Source: Bacillota bacterium
GTDB lineage: Bacteria > Bacillota > Limnochordia > DTU087
Direction: 5' to 3'
Length of the DNA: 32,125 nt
NCBI GenBank assembly: GCA_012839845.1
Contig: DUMM01000021.1
Span: 1 to 32,125 of the forward strand
Positions 23,144 through 31,920 of this stretch are shown here, in pieces. Numbering within the stretch: the first letter of the stretch is position 1; each line of letters opens with the position of its first letter. The notes below the pieces were generated by a model. That model saw nothing but the letters and a program-made list of their open reading frames with translations. It made no database searches and had not been told where the DNA came from. The position numbers were made by a program, and so were the translations under genes.

Positions 23144-24223
23144 GTGGGTTTGCCGATGCTGGTCGTCAACATCAGGGCGATCTACGATAATGCTGTCAAC
23201 GCTGTCAGGGCTTGTGGGAAAGCGGGGCTGGAACTGTTTGGCGTGACCAAGGCGGTTGGGGGGCTGCCGGCAGCTGCCCGGGCTATGCTGTCAGCAGGTG
23301 CCGTGGGCATTGCCGATTCTAGAGTAGCTAACCTGGAGAAACTGCGGAAAAGCGGCATCGGTGCACCTTTGATGCTCCTTAGAAGCCCAGGCGTGCAGGA
23401 TAGCAGACGTGCAGTCAGGGCAGCAGACATCATCTTGGTCTCAACCCTTTCCGGGATCGCGGAAATCTCCCGGGCACGGGATGATATGGACATCAGCCGG
23501 GAGATTCGGCTGATCCCCATGGTAGAAATGGGAGACCGGCGGGAAGGAATCATGCCGGAGCTGCTGAATGATGTGGTGGAAGCGGCGGACAAGCTGTCAG
23601 GGGTGCGCATCCTGGGTTTGGGTGCCAACTTCGCCTGCTTTGCCGGAGCTGTTCCTACGGCGGAGAAGATAAAGTACCTGGAGGAGCTGGCCCGGGGCCT
23701 GGAAGACAGGTGCGGCGCCGGTTTGGTCCTTTCTGCCGGAAACAGCAGTGCCCTAAGCTTGGTGTTGGAGGGAAAGTGGCCGAGGCTCTCGTATCCCGCA
23801 CACCTGCGGGTGGGAGAGAGCATTCTTCTAGGTTGGGACATCATGACCAAAGAGCCCTTGCCGGGGATGAGGCAGGATGCTTTCCAGTTCTACGGGGAAG
23901 TAATCGAAGTGGCGAAGAAGCCCAGTCTGCCCGACGGCCCGGTTGGCTGCAATGCCTTTAATGAAAGGGTGCGCCCCGTGGATCGGGGCTGCCACTGGCG
24001 CGCAGTGGTGGCCGTCGGCCGGCAGGACATCGGCGCCGGTACTCTCATCCCTGTGGATCCCGGAATTGAGGTCTTAGGAACATCCAGTGACCACACTGTG
24101 CTGGCGGTGGATGACGCCCAAAGGTCAATTAAGGTAGGCACTCAGCTGGAGTTTCGGCTGGATTACGGTGGGCTCCTGGGAGCTATGACTTCTCCGTATG
24201 TGGAGAAAATAATCAGAGAGTAG
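23144..24223 (+). CDS. Alanine/ornithine racemase-family PLP enzyme
   Basis: This 359-residue protein has the fold-type III PLP barrel of alanine racemase, in the version related to clostridial ornithine racemase. The PLP lysine is Lys 36 in FGVTKAVGG. The segments GLGANFACFAGAVP, SAGNSSALSL and HLRVGESILLG, with a C-terminal beta domain, match the Orr-type family. The substrate cannot be read from sequence; alanine, ornithine or another amino acid is possible. The GTG 23144 start follows GGAGGGGTGATG. It comes 58 bp after cwlD. Confidence 0.88.
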   Translation: MGLPMLVVNIRAIYDNAVNAVRACGKAGLELFGVTKAVGGLPAAARAMLSAGAVGIADSRVANLEKLRKSGIGAPLMLLRSPGVQDSRRAVRAADIILVSTLSGIAEISRARDDMDISREIRLIPMVEMGDRREGIMPELLNDVVEAADKLSGVRILGLGANFACFAGAVPTAEKIKYLEELARGLEDRCGAGLVLSAGNSSALSLVLEGKWPRLSYPAHLRVGESILLGWDIMTKEPLPGMRQDAFQFYGEVIEVAKKPSLPDGPVGCNAFNERVRPVDRGCHWRAVVAVGRQDIGAGTLIPVDPGIEVLGTSSDHTVLAVDDAQRSIKVGTQLEFRLDYGGLLGAMTSPYVEKIIRE

Positions 24224-24268
24224 TGTGTGGACAGGCTTAACGCACAGCCCAGAAGGAGGGGTGTAGCT

Positions 24269-25666
24269 GTGGATAGAGGCGGTCCCGGTAAGGTGGTTTT
24301 AGGCGCACTGTCGCCCCATCCCCCCCTGCTGATTCCCGAAGTGGGAGGGGACATGCTGCTTGAGGTAGATGACACTAAGCGGGCAATGGAGAGGTTGGCC
24401 CTGGCCGTTAGGGAGGTGGACCCCGATGTCGTGGTAATCATCAGTCCCCACGGACCCATTATGCCCGGCAGTATTGGAATCTGGGCCGTCGGAACCTTGA
24501 AGGGGGATTTTGCCCGCTTCGGAGCCCCGGAAGTAGCCTTTACGGTGGAGAATGACCTGGAGCTGCTCAGCGTGCTGCTGGATGAAGGGCGAGCAGCAGG
24601 TTATCCCCTGCAAGGGGTAGACGAGGCCTTGCTCAAGCGGTATGGATATCCCCCGGATTTAGATTACGCCACTTTGATTCCCCTTTACTATCTGGAAAAA
24701 GCAGGAGTAAGAAAGCCGGTTCTCCCCATGGGTATGGGGTTTTTTCATCCTCGAAAGCTGTATGAGTTTGGGGTAATCCTCCGCCGGGCAGTGGAGAAAG
24801 CCGGCCGGCGGGCAGTGATAATCGCCAGCGGTGACCTCTCCCATCGGTTGACTGTCGATGCCCCTGCCGGTTATTCCAAGAGCGGTCCCGCCTTTGATAG
24901 GACTCTGTGGGATCTTTTGAGCAAAGGCGACGTCGAAGGCATTCTGAACATTGACCCCCAGCTGCGGGAGGATGCCGGTGAGTGCGGATACCGATCTCTA
25001 GTGATGATGCTGGGCTGCTGGGAAGGCAGGTCCGTCAAGACGGTGCCGCTGTCTTATGAGGGGCCTTTTGGAGTGGGCTATGGAGTTTGCCTTATCCGGG
25101 ACAAGGACCTATACCTTGCCAGCCTGGGGGAGGACGAAGGCAGGCAGAGTTCCAGACCCCATCCCTTGGTAGAACTTGCCCGCCGGACAGTGGAGGCCAT
25201 TGCCCGGGGTGAGGCGCCGCCCTCGGCGGAGGACGTCTCCCTTCCTGGGGATCTGCCCGCCAGGGCGGCGGTATTTGTGACTCTGTATAGAGATGGGCAT
25301 CTCAGGGGCTGTATCGGCACCATCGAGCCGGTACACTCCAGCCTGGCAGAGGAAGTGATCAGCAATGCTAGGCAAGCGGCTTTCGCCGATCCCCGTTTCC
25401 TGCCGGTAAGGGCCTTTGAGCTCAACAGGATAACTTATTCAGTGGATGTGTTGGGCGAGCCGGAGCCGGTTGATGATGAGCGCCAGCTGGATCCAAGAAT
25501 ATACGGTGTGATCGTGAGGTCAGGCCGGCGGGTAGGCGTGCTCTTGCCGGATATAGAAGGAATCGATACTGCCAAGACCCAGGTGGACATAGCCCGGCGT
25601 AAGGCTGGGATTAGGCCGGATGAGCCGGTGGAGCTTTATAGGTTTAGGGTTATCCGGTATACGTAA
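24269..25666 (+). CDS. MEMO-AMMECR1 fusion (AmmeMemoRadiSam proteins B and A)
   Basis: This 465-residue protein fuses two members of the AmmeMemoRadiSam set. Residues 8-275 are a MEMO1/class III extradiol dioxygenase-like domain with the metal-site-type motifs HPPLLIPE (His 17), SPHGP (His 61) and SGDLSHR (His 192). Residues 298-465 are an AMMECR1 domain with the hallmark LRGCIGTI (345-352). The reaction is not known for any organism, to my knowledge. I start at GTG 24269, because AAGGAGG lies nine bases upstream; a GTG at 24227 has no site. The matching radical SAM gene follows 60 bp later, so all three parts of the system are present. Confidence 0.94.
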   Translation: MDRGGPGKVVLGALSPHPPLLIPEVGGDMLLEVDDTKRAMERLALAVREVDPDVVVIISPHGPIMPGSIGIWAVGTLKGDFARFGAPEVAFTVENDLELLSVLLDEGRAAGYPLQGVDEALLKRYGYPPDLDYATLIPLYYLEKAGVRKPVLPMGMGFFHPRKLYEFGVILRRAVEKAGRRAVIIASGDLSHRLTVDAPAGYSKSGPAFDRTLWDLLSKGDVEGILNIDPQLREDAGECGYRSLVMMLGCWEGRSVKTVPLSYEGPFGVGYGVCLIRDKDLYLASLGEDEGRQSSRPHPLVELARRTVEAIARGEAPPSAEDVSLPGDLPARAAVFVTLYRDGHLRGCIGTIEPVHSSLAEEVISNARQAAFADPRFLPVRAFELNRITYSVDVLGEPEPVDDERQLDPRIYGVIVRSGRRVGVLLPDIEGIDTAKTQVDIARRKAGIRPDEPVELYRFRVIRYT

Positions 25667-25726
25667 GAAGGCCGTCGGGGCATTGCCCGCCTTTGAACCG
25701 GAGCGTCACCGTGGGGAGGGAGAGAT

Positions 25727-26740
25727 GTGGCAAAGGAAGTGCTGGTGAGAACCGCTGCCTACTACAGCCGGGAAGGTGATGGTGTTCGCTGCCGGCTTTG
25801 CCCCCACAGCTGCCGGCTCATGCCGGGTCAGACCGGCCTGTGCCGGGTGAGGGAGTGCCGTAACGGCGAGCTGGTGACGCTGAGCTACGGCAGTGTGAGC
25901 TCCATCGCCCTGGATCCCATCGAAAAGAAGCCGCTCTATCATTTTTGCCCGGGGAGCACCGTTTTATCCCTGGGGACCTTTGGCTGCAATCTCCGCTGCC
26001 AATATTGCCAGAACTGGCATATTTCCCAGAGGGTGGGAAAGGCTCAGATCCTGAGTCCGGAGTCGGTGGCCGAGCTAGCCCTAGAGTACCGGCAGGAGCG
26101 GTGTATCGGTGCAGCCTTTACCTACAATGAACCCACCATTTGGTTTGAGTTCATCTGGGATGCTGTCCAACACATTAAGGCGGCAGGATTGGCTGCTGTA
26201 CTGGTCACCAACGGATACATGTCTGCCGAGCCTTGGCGAGAACTGCTGTCCTTCATCGATGCAGTAAACGTGGATGTTAAAGGATGGAGCGATGAGTTTT
26301 ACCGACAGGTATGCGGAGGAAAGCTGCAGCCAGTACTGGATAATGTCGAGACTGCCCGGCAGCTTTGCCATGTTGAGCTCACCTATCTCATTGTTCCGGG
26401 TCATAATGACGATGACGACAGCATTCGGGGGTTTGCCCGGTGGGTCGGCCAGCGGCTGGGCAGAACCACACCGGTACACTTCTCCCGCTTCTTCCCAAGC
26501 TATGACCTGGCTCTCGAGCCCACCCCTATCTCCACCATGGAGAGAGCCCGCAGTCTGGCCCAGGAGTGGCTGGATTATGTTTACCTGGGCAATGTCAGTA
26601 TACCCGGCGCCGCAGATACCCGCTGCGCCAAGTGTGGCACTTTGTTGATTCAGCGAGGCCCCGCCTACCATCTCCGAATCCGTGCTGATGAGAAGCGCTG
26701 CCCTGCCTGCGGAGAGGAAGTACCTTGGGTTTGTCAGTAA
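25727..26740 (+). CDS. amrS: AmmeMemoRadiSam system radical SAM enzyme AmrS
   Basis: This 337-residue radical SAM enzyme completes the AmmeMemoRadiSam set. The cluster motif is CNLRCQYCQN, with Cys 87, 91 and 94. An N-terminal Cys cluster (CRLCPHSC, 22-29, and Cys 39) and two C-terminal CxxC knuckles (CAKCG and CPACG) suggest further metal sites typical of this family. FTYNEPTIWFEF and VTNGYMS are conserved in glycyl-radical-activase-like relatives, but no glycyl radical enzyme is next to it. The GTG 25727 start has GGGAGGGAG four bases upstream. Confidence 0.95.
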   Translation: MAKEVLVRTAAYYSREGDGVRCRLCPHSCRLMPGQTGLCRVRECRNGELVTLSYGSVSSIALDPIEKKPLYHFCPGSTVLSLGTFGCNLRCQYCQNWHISQRVGKAQILSPESVAELALEYRQERCIGAAFTYNEPTIWFEFIWDAVQHIKAAGLAAVLVTNGYMSAEPWRELLSFIDAVNVDVKGWSDEFYRQVCGGKLQPVLDNVETARQLCHVELTYLIVPGHNDDDDSIRGFARWVGQRLGRTTPVHFSRFFPSYDLALEPTPISTMERARSLAQEWLDYVYLGNVSIPGAADTRCAKCGTLLIQRGPAYHLRIRADEKRCPACGEEVPWVCQ

Positions 26741-26879
26741 CGCCTTACGGCAGCACAGACAGCCCAGGTTTTGGCTGCAATGATCGGCAGGGGAAACAGC
26801 AAGCTTGTCGAAAAAAGAAACAGGAAGACTAGCGTCCTTTTTAGTTTTCCAGATTATGGTCACAGTGGAGGGAAACGCG

Positions 26880-28313
26880 TTGGAGCATCGGGATTTGTGG
26901 CAGGACTACAACCGCAGAGCATGCCGGCGGGAGATCAAGGCCCGGGCATTTGCTGCGTTTAATACATGTATAGACGCAGTTGTGCACGTTACGGACAGGC
27001 TGATGGAGGAGATCACTGCCAAAGATACCAGTATTGATTGGCAGCAAGTTGCCCGCGGTTCGGCCAGCGAGATCAACACCGTCAAGAGCAAGGAAGATCT
27101 CTTGATCGTCCTCAAGGACTGCCTCAGCGGCGGCAAGTCTTTCCACATAGTACTGGAGAATCTATCTCTGCTGGATTGGCTGGATGAGCATTTCACTGGC
27201 GCCAGGGAGAGTATGGGCGGTCAGGCTGGAATCATCGCCAATCAGCTGGCAGCTCTGGGTGCCCAGTCTATGGTGTATACACCACTTCTGTCTCCCAAAC
27301 AGGGCAGGCTCTTTGCTGAGGGCATAACAACCCCGGTGGTGACAGAAGATGGGCTGAAGATCCTGCCTATTCCAGAAGCGGTACGGAATGATGACGAGAC
27401 CAAGATCAACTGGATCTTCGAGTATGCTAAGGGAGAGAGCATCCGCTTTGGCACTGAAGTTGTAACTACGCCTAGGGCCAATCGGGTGATTTTGGCTACC
27501 AGGCCGGCGGGTGCAGTGATGTGCTTTGATGACAAGCTGGTGGAGCACCTGCCCCAGCTGGGAAAGGAAATCGACGTGGCCTTTATGGCTGGCTACCACT
27601 ATGCTGAGCCCGTTAATGCTTGCGGCCGCACCTTTGATCAGTTCATGGCCGATTCCGTTCAGCATCTACATGCCCTCAAAGAGGGTAATCCGAAATTGGC
27701 AATCCACTTTGAGTATGTGCCTATGAAAGCGGCGGAACTGGAGCCCAGGATGCTGGAGACCATCTGCCGGGAGATCAAGAGTTTCGGCATCAATGAGAAC
27801 GAGATCAAGCGGGTGCTGCGGGAATTCGGTTTTGAAGCCGAAATGGAAGAGATTGAAACCCATGAGCGGGCCTATTCCCTGTACCAAGGTGCGCTGCGGC
27901 TTTTCCGGCGCTTGGAGCTTGATCGGATCCACGTGCACAATCTGGGTTATTACGTGATGGTTCTCAGAAAACCGTATCCCGTAACGCCGGAGGAAGTACG
28001 CCAAGCCTGCCTTTATGCTTCATCGGTTAACGCTATGAAGGCCAAGTACGGCGGCTATGTCACCCGGGAGCAGTTGGAGGAAGCTGCGGAGATGAGACTC
28101 TCAGACATCGGTTTTGAGCAGCTGGCTGGTATGGCAAAGGAGCTGGAGAGCAGCCATCCGCAGGCAGCAAACCTCCTGACCGACGGATATCTTGAGTTTG
28201 AGGATCATTACCTATTGGTGGTACCTGCCCACGTTGTGCCGAATCCGGTGAGCACAGTAGGGATGGGCGATACTATCTCATCGTCCTCTTACGCGGCGGA
28301 GGTGGCTTCGTAG
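26880..28313 (+). CDS. ADP-dependent glucokinase/phosphofructokinase-family kinase
   Basis: This 477-residue protein belongs to the ADP-dependent sugar kinase family, ribokinase fold, which phosphorylates glucose or fructose-6-phosphate using ADP instead of ATP. Markers are FNTCIDAVVHV (27-37), GGQAGIIANQLA (113-124), HFEYVPMK (276-283) and the catalytic segment NPVSTVGMGDTISSSSY with GMGD at 461-464 (catalytic Asp 464). The family is best known from Euryarchaeota and animals and is sparse in bacteria. Which sugar is used cannot be decided here. The start is TTG 26880, with GGAGG exactly eight bases upstream; a TTG at 26805 has a poorer site. It ends the plus-strand gene run, 139 bp after amrS. 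Confidence 0.9.
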   Translation: MEHRDLWQDYNRRACRREIKARAFAAFNTCIDAVVHVTDRLMEEITAKDTSIDWQQVARGSASEINTVKSKEDLLIVLKDCLSGGKSFHIVLENLSLLDWLDEHFTGARESMGGQAGIIANQLAALGAQSMVYTPLLSPKQGRLFAEGITTPVVTEDGLKILPIPEAVRNDDETKINWIFEYAKGESIRFGTEVVTTPRANRVILATRPAGAVMCFDDKLVEHLPQLGKEIDVAFMAGYHYAEPVNACGRTFDQFMADSVQHLHALKEGNPKLAIHFEYVPMKAAELEPRMLETICREIKSFGINENEIKRVLREFGFEAEMEEIETHERAYSLYQGALRLFRRLELDRIHVHNLGYYVMVLRKPYPVTPEEVRQACLYASSVNAMKAKYGGYVTREQLEEAAEMRLSDIGFEQLAGMAKELESSHPQAANLLTDGYLEFEDHYLLVVPAHVVPNPVSTVGMGDTISSSSYAAEVAS

Positions 28314-28421
28314 TCTTTGGCTGGGGAAGACATGGGACAACTGGTCTAACGCCCCGGGGGAGTCTGGATGGGACGGGTTCTCTGGTAGAGTGGGCGGCCT
28401 ACAACGAGCTGGACACATGAG

Positions 28422-28452
28422 GAGCCAGGACACGGAACCGTGCACCTGGCTC
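28422..28452. terminator. Hairpin between convergent genes, possible bidirectional terminator
   Basis: GAGCCAGG (28422-28429) pairs with CCTGGCTC (28445-28452), with an inner CACG/CGTG stem. It lies between the kinase gene (ends 28313) and livF of the second liv operon (ends 28536), which converge here. The T-richness after it is modest on the plus strand (CTTAATGATTTTA) and absent on the minus strand, so the terminator call rests mainly on position and stem strength. Confidence 0.5.
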
Positions 28453-28535
28453 TCTTAATGATTTTAGGGTTAGACCAGCTGCGCTTGCTGGACTTACTGG
28501 GGTTTAAGCCAGGGTCTGCTTCTTCGGCAAGCCGA

Positions 28536-29240
28536 CTACATGCCGAGATAAGCCTTGCGGACCATCTCGCTGTCCATCAACTCTGCTCCGGTCCCTTCAG
28601 TTACAATCCGGCCGTTTTGAAGGACATAACCCCGGTGGCAGAGCTCTAGAGCTTCCAAGACCCGCTGTTCGATGAGCAGGATGGTCACTCCGGTCTTGCT
28701 GATGGCCCGGATGGCATCAAACAGTTCCTCCACCAGCTTAGGCATCAGTCCTAGGGAAGGCTCATCGAGGATCAGCAGCTTCGGATCGGCCATCAGACCT
28801 CGGCCCAGGGCCAGCATCTGCTGCTGGCCGCCGCTCATGCTGCCAGCCGTCTGCCGCGCCCGCTCTTTCAGTATGGGAAAGAGCTCATAGACGCGCTCCA
28901 AACGCCTTTCAATCTCTGTCTCGGAATCGGTGGTGTAGGCTCCCAGCCGCAGGTTTTCCGTAACAGTAAGCTTGCTGAACACGTGCCTTCCCTCTGGGAC
29001 GTGCACTAGCCCCCTGGCAACTATCTCGTGGGGCGGCAGCTGATCGATGCGCTCGCCGTTGAAGGTAATAGTACCGGAGGTGGGTTTGACCAGGCCGGAG
29101 ATAGTCCTGGCAATGGTGGATTTGCCGGCACCGTTGGAACCGACAATGGTGACGATCTCACCAGAGTTGATGTGCAGTGATACGTCTGTTAGTGCGGGAA
29201 CTCCGCTGTAACCAGCGCTAATTGACGACACGTTTAGCAT
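28536..29240 (-). CDS. livF: LivF, ABC importer ATPase (second liv operon)
   Basis: This 234-residue ATPase has Walker A GSNGAGKST (34-42), a canonical signature MSGGQQQ (135-141), Walker B LLILDEP (155-161) and LLIEQR in place of an H-loop His, as is usual for LivF. Length is normal. I start at ATG 29240, which has AGGTGAT four bases upstream and lies within the end of livG, so the two overlap by 23 bp. A GTG at 29249 would add three residues. It is the last gene of the operon and provides the intact signature that complements LivG. Confidence 0.95.
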   Translation of the reverse strand: MLNVSSISAGYSGVPALTDVSLHINSGEIVTIVGSNGAGKSTIARTISGLVKPTSGTITFNGERIDQLPPHEIVARGLVHVPEGRHVFSKLTVTENLRLGAYTTDSETEIERRLERVYELFPILKERARQTAGSMSGGQQQMLALGRGLMADPKLLILDEPSLGLMPKLVEELFDAIRAISKTGVTILLIEQRVLEALELCHRGYVLQNGRIVTEGTGAELMDSEMVRKAYLGM

Positions 29241-29961
29241 ACTTATCACCTAGATATGCCGATATCACCCGGGGGTTGGAGACGATCTCCTCAGGTGATC
29301 CCTCAGCAATTTTTGTGCCCGACTCGAGGACTATAACCCGGTCGGCAATGGGCATGATAGCTTCCATGACGTGCTCCACCACGATGAGGGCAAGCCCCTC
29401 ATCCCGCAGTGAGCGGATCATTTGGGAGGCCTCTGCCGCCTCTGTAGGGGTGAGACCTGCCATCGACTCATCCAGCATGAGCACCTTTGGTTCTGTGGCA
29501 AGGGACATGGCAACTTCCAAGCGCTTCTTTTCCGGAAGGGTCAAATTGACCGCCAAAACGTCGGCCCGATCAAGCATACCTACCCTTTCTAAGACGGCAA
29601 CGGCCTTTTCCCGAGCGGGAGTTGTGCGGGGATTTCGAAGATAGGCCCCCACCATCACGTTTTCCAGCACGGTCATCCCCTGCAGTACCTGCACCACTTG
29701 GAAAGTGCGGGCTACCCCCAGACTGCAGATCTGATTGGGAGACCAGTTGGTAATGTTCCGCCCGTTGAACTCAACGGTACCGCCATCTACCTTCAAAAAG
29801 CCCGTCAGGCAGTTGAAGAGGGTAGTTTTCCCGGCCCCGTTAGGTCCGATGAGGGCCAGTATCTCGCCGCTTTCCACTGAAAAGGAGACATCGTTGAGTG
29901 CCAACAGTCCGCCGAACCGCTTGGTCACGCCGGTGACAACCAGCTTTGCTTCCTTAGACAT
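29218..29961 (-). CDS. livG: LivG, ABC importer ATPase (second liv operon)
   Basis: This 247-residue ATPase has Walker A GPNGAGKT (39-46) and the H-loop VVEHV (His 197). Its ABC signature is LTLPEKKR (140-147) instead of LSGGQ, and its Walker B ends DES instead of DEP (164-166). Signature variants of this kind occur in LivG subfamilies, where the catalytic site is completed by LivF. The ATG start has AAAGGAGG seven bases upstream and overlaps the end of livM by eight bp. Confidence 0.95.
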   Translation of the reverse strand: MSKEAKLVVTGVTKRFGGLLALNDVSFSVESGEILALIGPNGAGKTTLFNCLTGFLKVDGGTVEFNGRNITNWSPNQICSLGVARTFQVVQVLQGMTVLENVMVGAYLRNPRTTPAREKAVAVLERVGMLDRADVLAVNLTLPEKKRLEVAMSLATEPKVLMLDESMAGLTPTEAAEASQMIRSLRDEGLALIVVEHVMEAIMPIADRVIVLESGTKIAEGSPEEIVSNPRVISAYLGDKYAKRVVN

Positions 29962-30949
29962 GGGCGCCCCTCCTTTCCACCTGGGCTCTGGCTCTTGCCT
30001 GGATATTCCTGACCACGCCCATGAGCCCCTGAGGCTGATAGACGCAGATCAGCACAATGAAAGCACCGTAGATCATCATATCGATACCTGTTCCCGTGGA
30101 GCCCATCCAAGCTCGGCTCAACTCCGAAATGGGAAGGAGGATGGCGGAACCCAGAATAGGGCCGAGGATATTTCCGGTACCGCCGAACACCGCAATCAGA
30201 GCAATGGTGACCGAAATGTTGTGGTTGAACATGTACTCAGGCTCAACGTACAGGCTGTACTGAGCGAGGAAAGTGCCGCACATGCCCGTGATCCCTGCAC
30301 TGATGGCGATGGCGATGAGCTTGTAGAGGGTCTTGTTAATTCCCATGGCGGCGGCCACGTCTTCATTTTCACGGATAGCTTTGAAATAATACCCCAGACG
30401 GGACCGTTCCATGTACCACATAAACAGGATGATGATGCCCAGCATGGCCAGGCCGATGTAGTAGTAGGGCAGCTTGGATGTGTGAAACTGCAAAGTGCCG
30501 AGCCCTTCCTTCACCAGGGGCAGCATCAGACCCGTTGCAGCTCCGACGCGCTGCCAGTTTTCGAACAGCACCTTCATCACTTGTCCCAAAGCAATAGTAG
30601 CGATGGCAAAATACCTGCCCCGCAGTCTTGTCACCGGCAGTCCTACTAAAAAGCCAAAAACGGCAGTGATGACCCCGGCCAGAGCAAAACCGATCCATGG
30701 GTTGATGCCGTACTCTACCTGGAGATAGGAAGACACATACGACCCCAAACCAAAGAAAGCAGCCTGACCGATGGAGACAAGGCCCACGTAACCACCTAAG
30801 ATATTCCACGCCTGGCCGAGGACCGCGTACAGGACCACCATGACCAGAATATGCTGCATGAAGCGGGCCTTAACGAAAAGGGGAAGAATTATGCTTGCCA
30901 GCACTGCTAAAATGAGCAGAGTCTTACTGGTTCGGTTAGTATCCTTCAT
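29954..30949 (-). CDS. livM: LivM, ABC importer permease (second liv operon)
   Basis: This 331-residue permease has about eight to ten hydrophobic helices, the LivM motif GGYVGLVSIGQAAFFGLGSY near residues 52-71 and the ATPase-coupling loop AIRENEDVAAAMGI near residue 210. The short basic tail (ARARAQVERRGAHV) has no ATPase attached, unlike the fused copy near the left end. The ATG at 30949 shares a base with the livH stop, with GGGGGG seven bases upstream. Confidence 0.95.
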   Translation of the reverse strand: MKDTNRTSKTLLILAVLASIILPLFVKARFMQHILVMVVLYAVLGQAWNILGGYVGLVSIGQAAFFGLGSYVSSYLQVEYGINPWIGFALAGVITAVFGFLVGLPVTRLRGRYFAIATIALGQVMKVLFENWQRVGAATGLMLPLVKEGLGTLQFHTSKLPYYYIGLAMLGIIILFMWYMERSRLGYYFKAIRENEDVAAAMGINKTLYKLIAIAISAGITGMCGTFLAQYSLYVEPEYMFNHNISVTIALIAVFGGTGNILGPILGSAILLPISELSRAWMGSTGTGIDMMIYGAFIVLICVYQPQGLMGVVRNIQARARAQVERRGAHV

Positions 30950-31809
30950 CAGTCAGCCCCCCATCCCATGAGACCGCGAGGCCGGAGAATGACGATCACC
31001 AAGTATGCCAAGAAGACCAGCGCATACTTGAATTCAGAACCGACGATGAAGCCTCCTACTGTCTCAATGATGCCGATGAGTATTGCCCCGATTAGTGCTC
31101 CTTCAGTGCTGCCGAATCCTCCCAGAGCTACAGCCACCAGGGCGACCAAACCGAACATAGTCCCAACATCAGGGAAAATGTAGTAGAATTCAGCAAGGAA
31201 AGCTCCGGCGGCGCCGGCACAGGCACACCCCAAACCAAAGGCATAGCCATTAAGCCGCTCGATGTTTATCCCCATGAGGGAGGCCGCCATTCTATCCAGG
31301 GAGATGGCTTGAATAGCGAGGCCGGTCTTTGTCTTGCGAACAAACCAATAAATTAGTCCAGCGACTATGAGACTGCCGATGCTGGCCACGAGTTTGGGGC
31401 GCTCAATAAAAACTGGACCCAGCATTATGATCCCGCGAAACATCGGGTTTTCCACCATGCGGTAATCGGGGCTCCACAGAAACTGGGCACTGTTGATCAA
31501 GAAAATGCTCAAGCCGAAAGTGACCAGGAGCCGAGCCAAAAACGGCCCTTCCAATACTTTGCCGATGACGGCATGGTACATCAATACTCCAAAGCCGAAC
31601 ATGAGCAGAGCAATGAGCGGACTGCTCAATACTGGGTCTAAGCCGAGGAACCTATTCAGCCAGAAGCTGGCGTACATAGCCAGCATAACAAAGGCGCCGT
31701 GGGCAAAGTTCACAATTCCCATGACCCCGTAGATGAGGCTGAGCCCCATGGCGACCAGGCCGTAAACGCACCCCAGCAGCAGACCCCCTACCGTTAGTTG
31801 AAGATACAC
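30949..31809 (-). CDS. livH: LivH, ABC importer permease (second liv operon)
   Basis: This 286-residue permease has the LivH motif NFAHGAFVML near residue 34, a coupling segment (ISLDRMAASLMGI) near residue 175 and about eight hydrophobic helices. It is a little shorter than the copy at 3916-4842. The GTG start at 31809 has AGGAGTGG upstream. A 111-bp gap with a strong stem-loop separates it from the preceding binding-protein gene. Confidence 0.94.
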   Translation of the reverse strand: MYLQLTVGGLLLGCVYGLVAMGLSLIYGVMGIVNFAHGAFVMLAMYASFWLNRFLGLDPVLSSPLIALLMFGFGVLMYHAVIGKVLEGPFLARLLVTFGLSIFLINSAQFLWSPDYRMVENPMFRGIIMLGPVFIERPKLVASIGSLIVAGLIYWFVRKTKTGLAIQAISLDRMAASLMGINIERLNGYAFGLGCACAGAAGAFLAEFYYIFPDVGTMFGLVALVAVALGGFGSTEGALIGAILIGIIETVGGFIVGSEFKYALVFLAYLVIVILRPRGLMGWGAD

Positions 31810-31863
31810 GGAGAACCACTCCTGTCATGATGTGTAGTCTGTTGTGGGCTAAACAGGATAATG

Positions 31864-31899
31864 CCCCCGGGGGCGGGCTGCCGCCCAGCCGCCCGGGGG
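31864..31899 (-). other. Strong stem-loop between livK and livH of the second operon
   Basis: CCCCC (31864-31868) pairs with GGGGG (31895-31899), and GGGCGG (31871-31876) pairs with CCGCCC (31889-31894), with a two-base bulge. There is no U-run, so it is not a plain terminator. It sits at the same place as the stem-loops in the first liv operon, and likely serves the same differential-expression role. Confidence 0.65.
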
Positions 31900-31920
31900 A
31901 AAATGGAACGTCTACAGGGG

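Noticed and set aside
26805-26879. Longer N-terminus of the ADP-kinase starting at TTG 26805
   Set aside because: The extra 25 residues are unlike the family, and GGAGG eight bases before TTG 26880 marks a better start.
29735-30649. 304-codon plus-strand open frame opposite livG and livM
   Set aside because: It crosses two well-supported minus-strand genes and shows no domain of its own.
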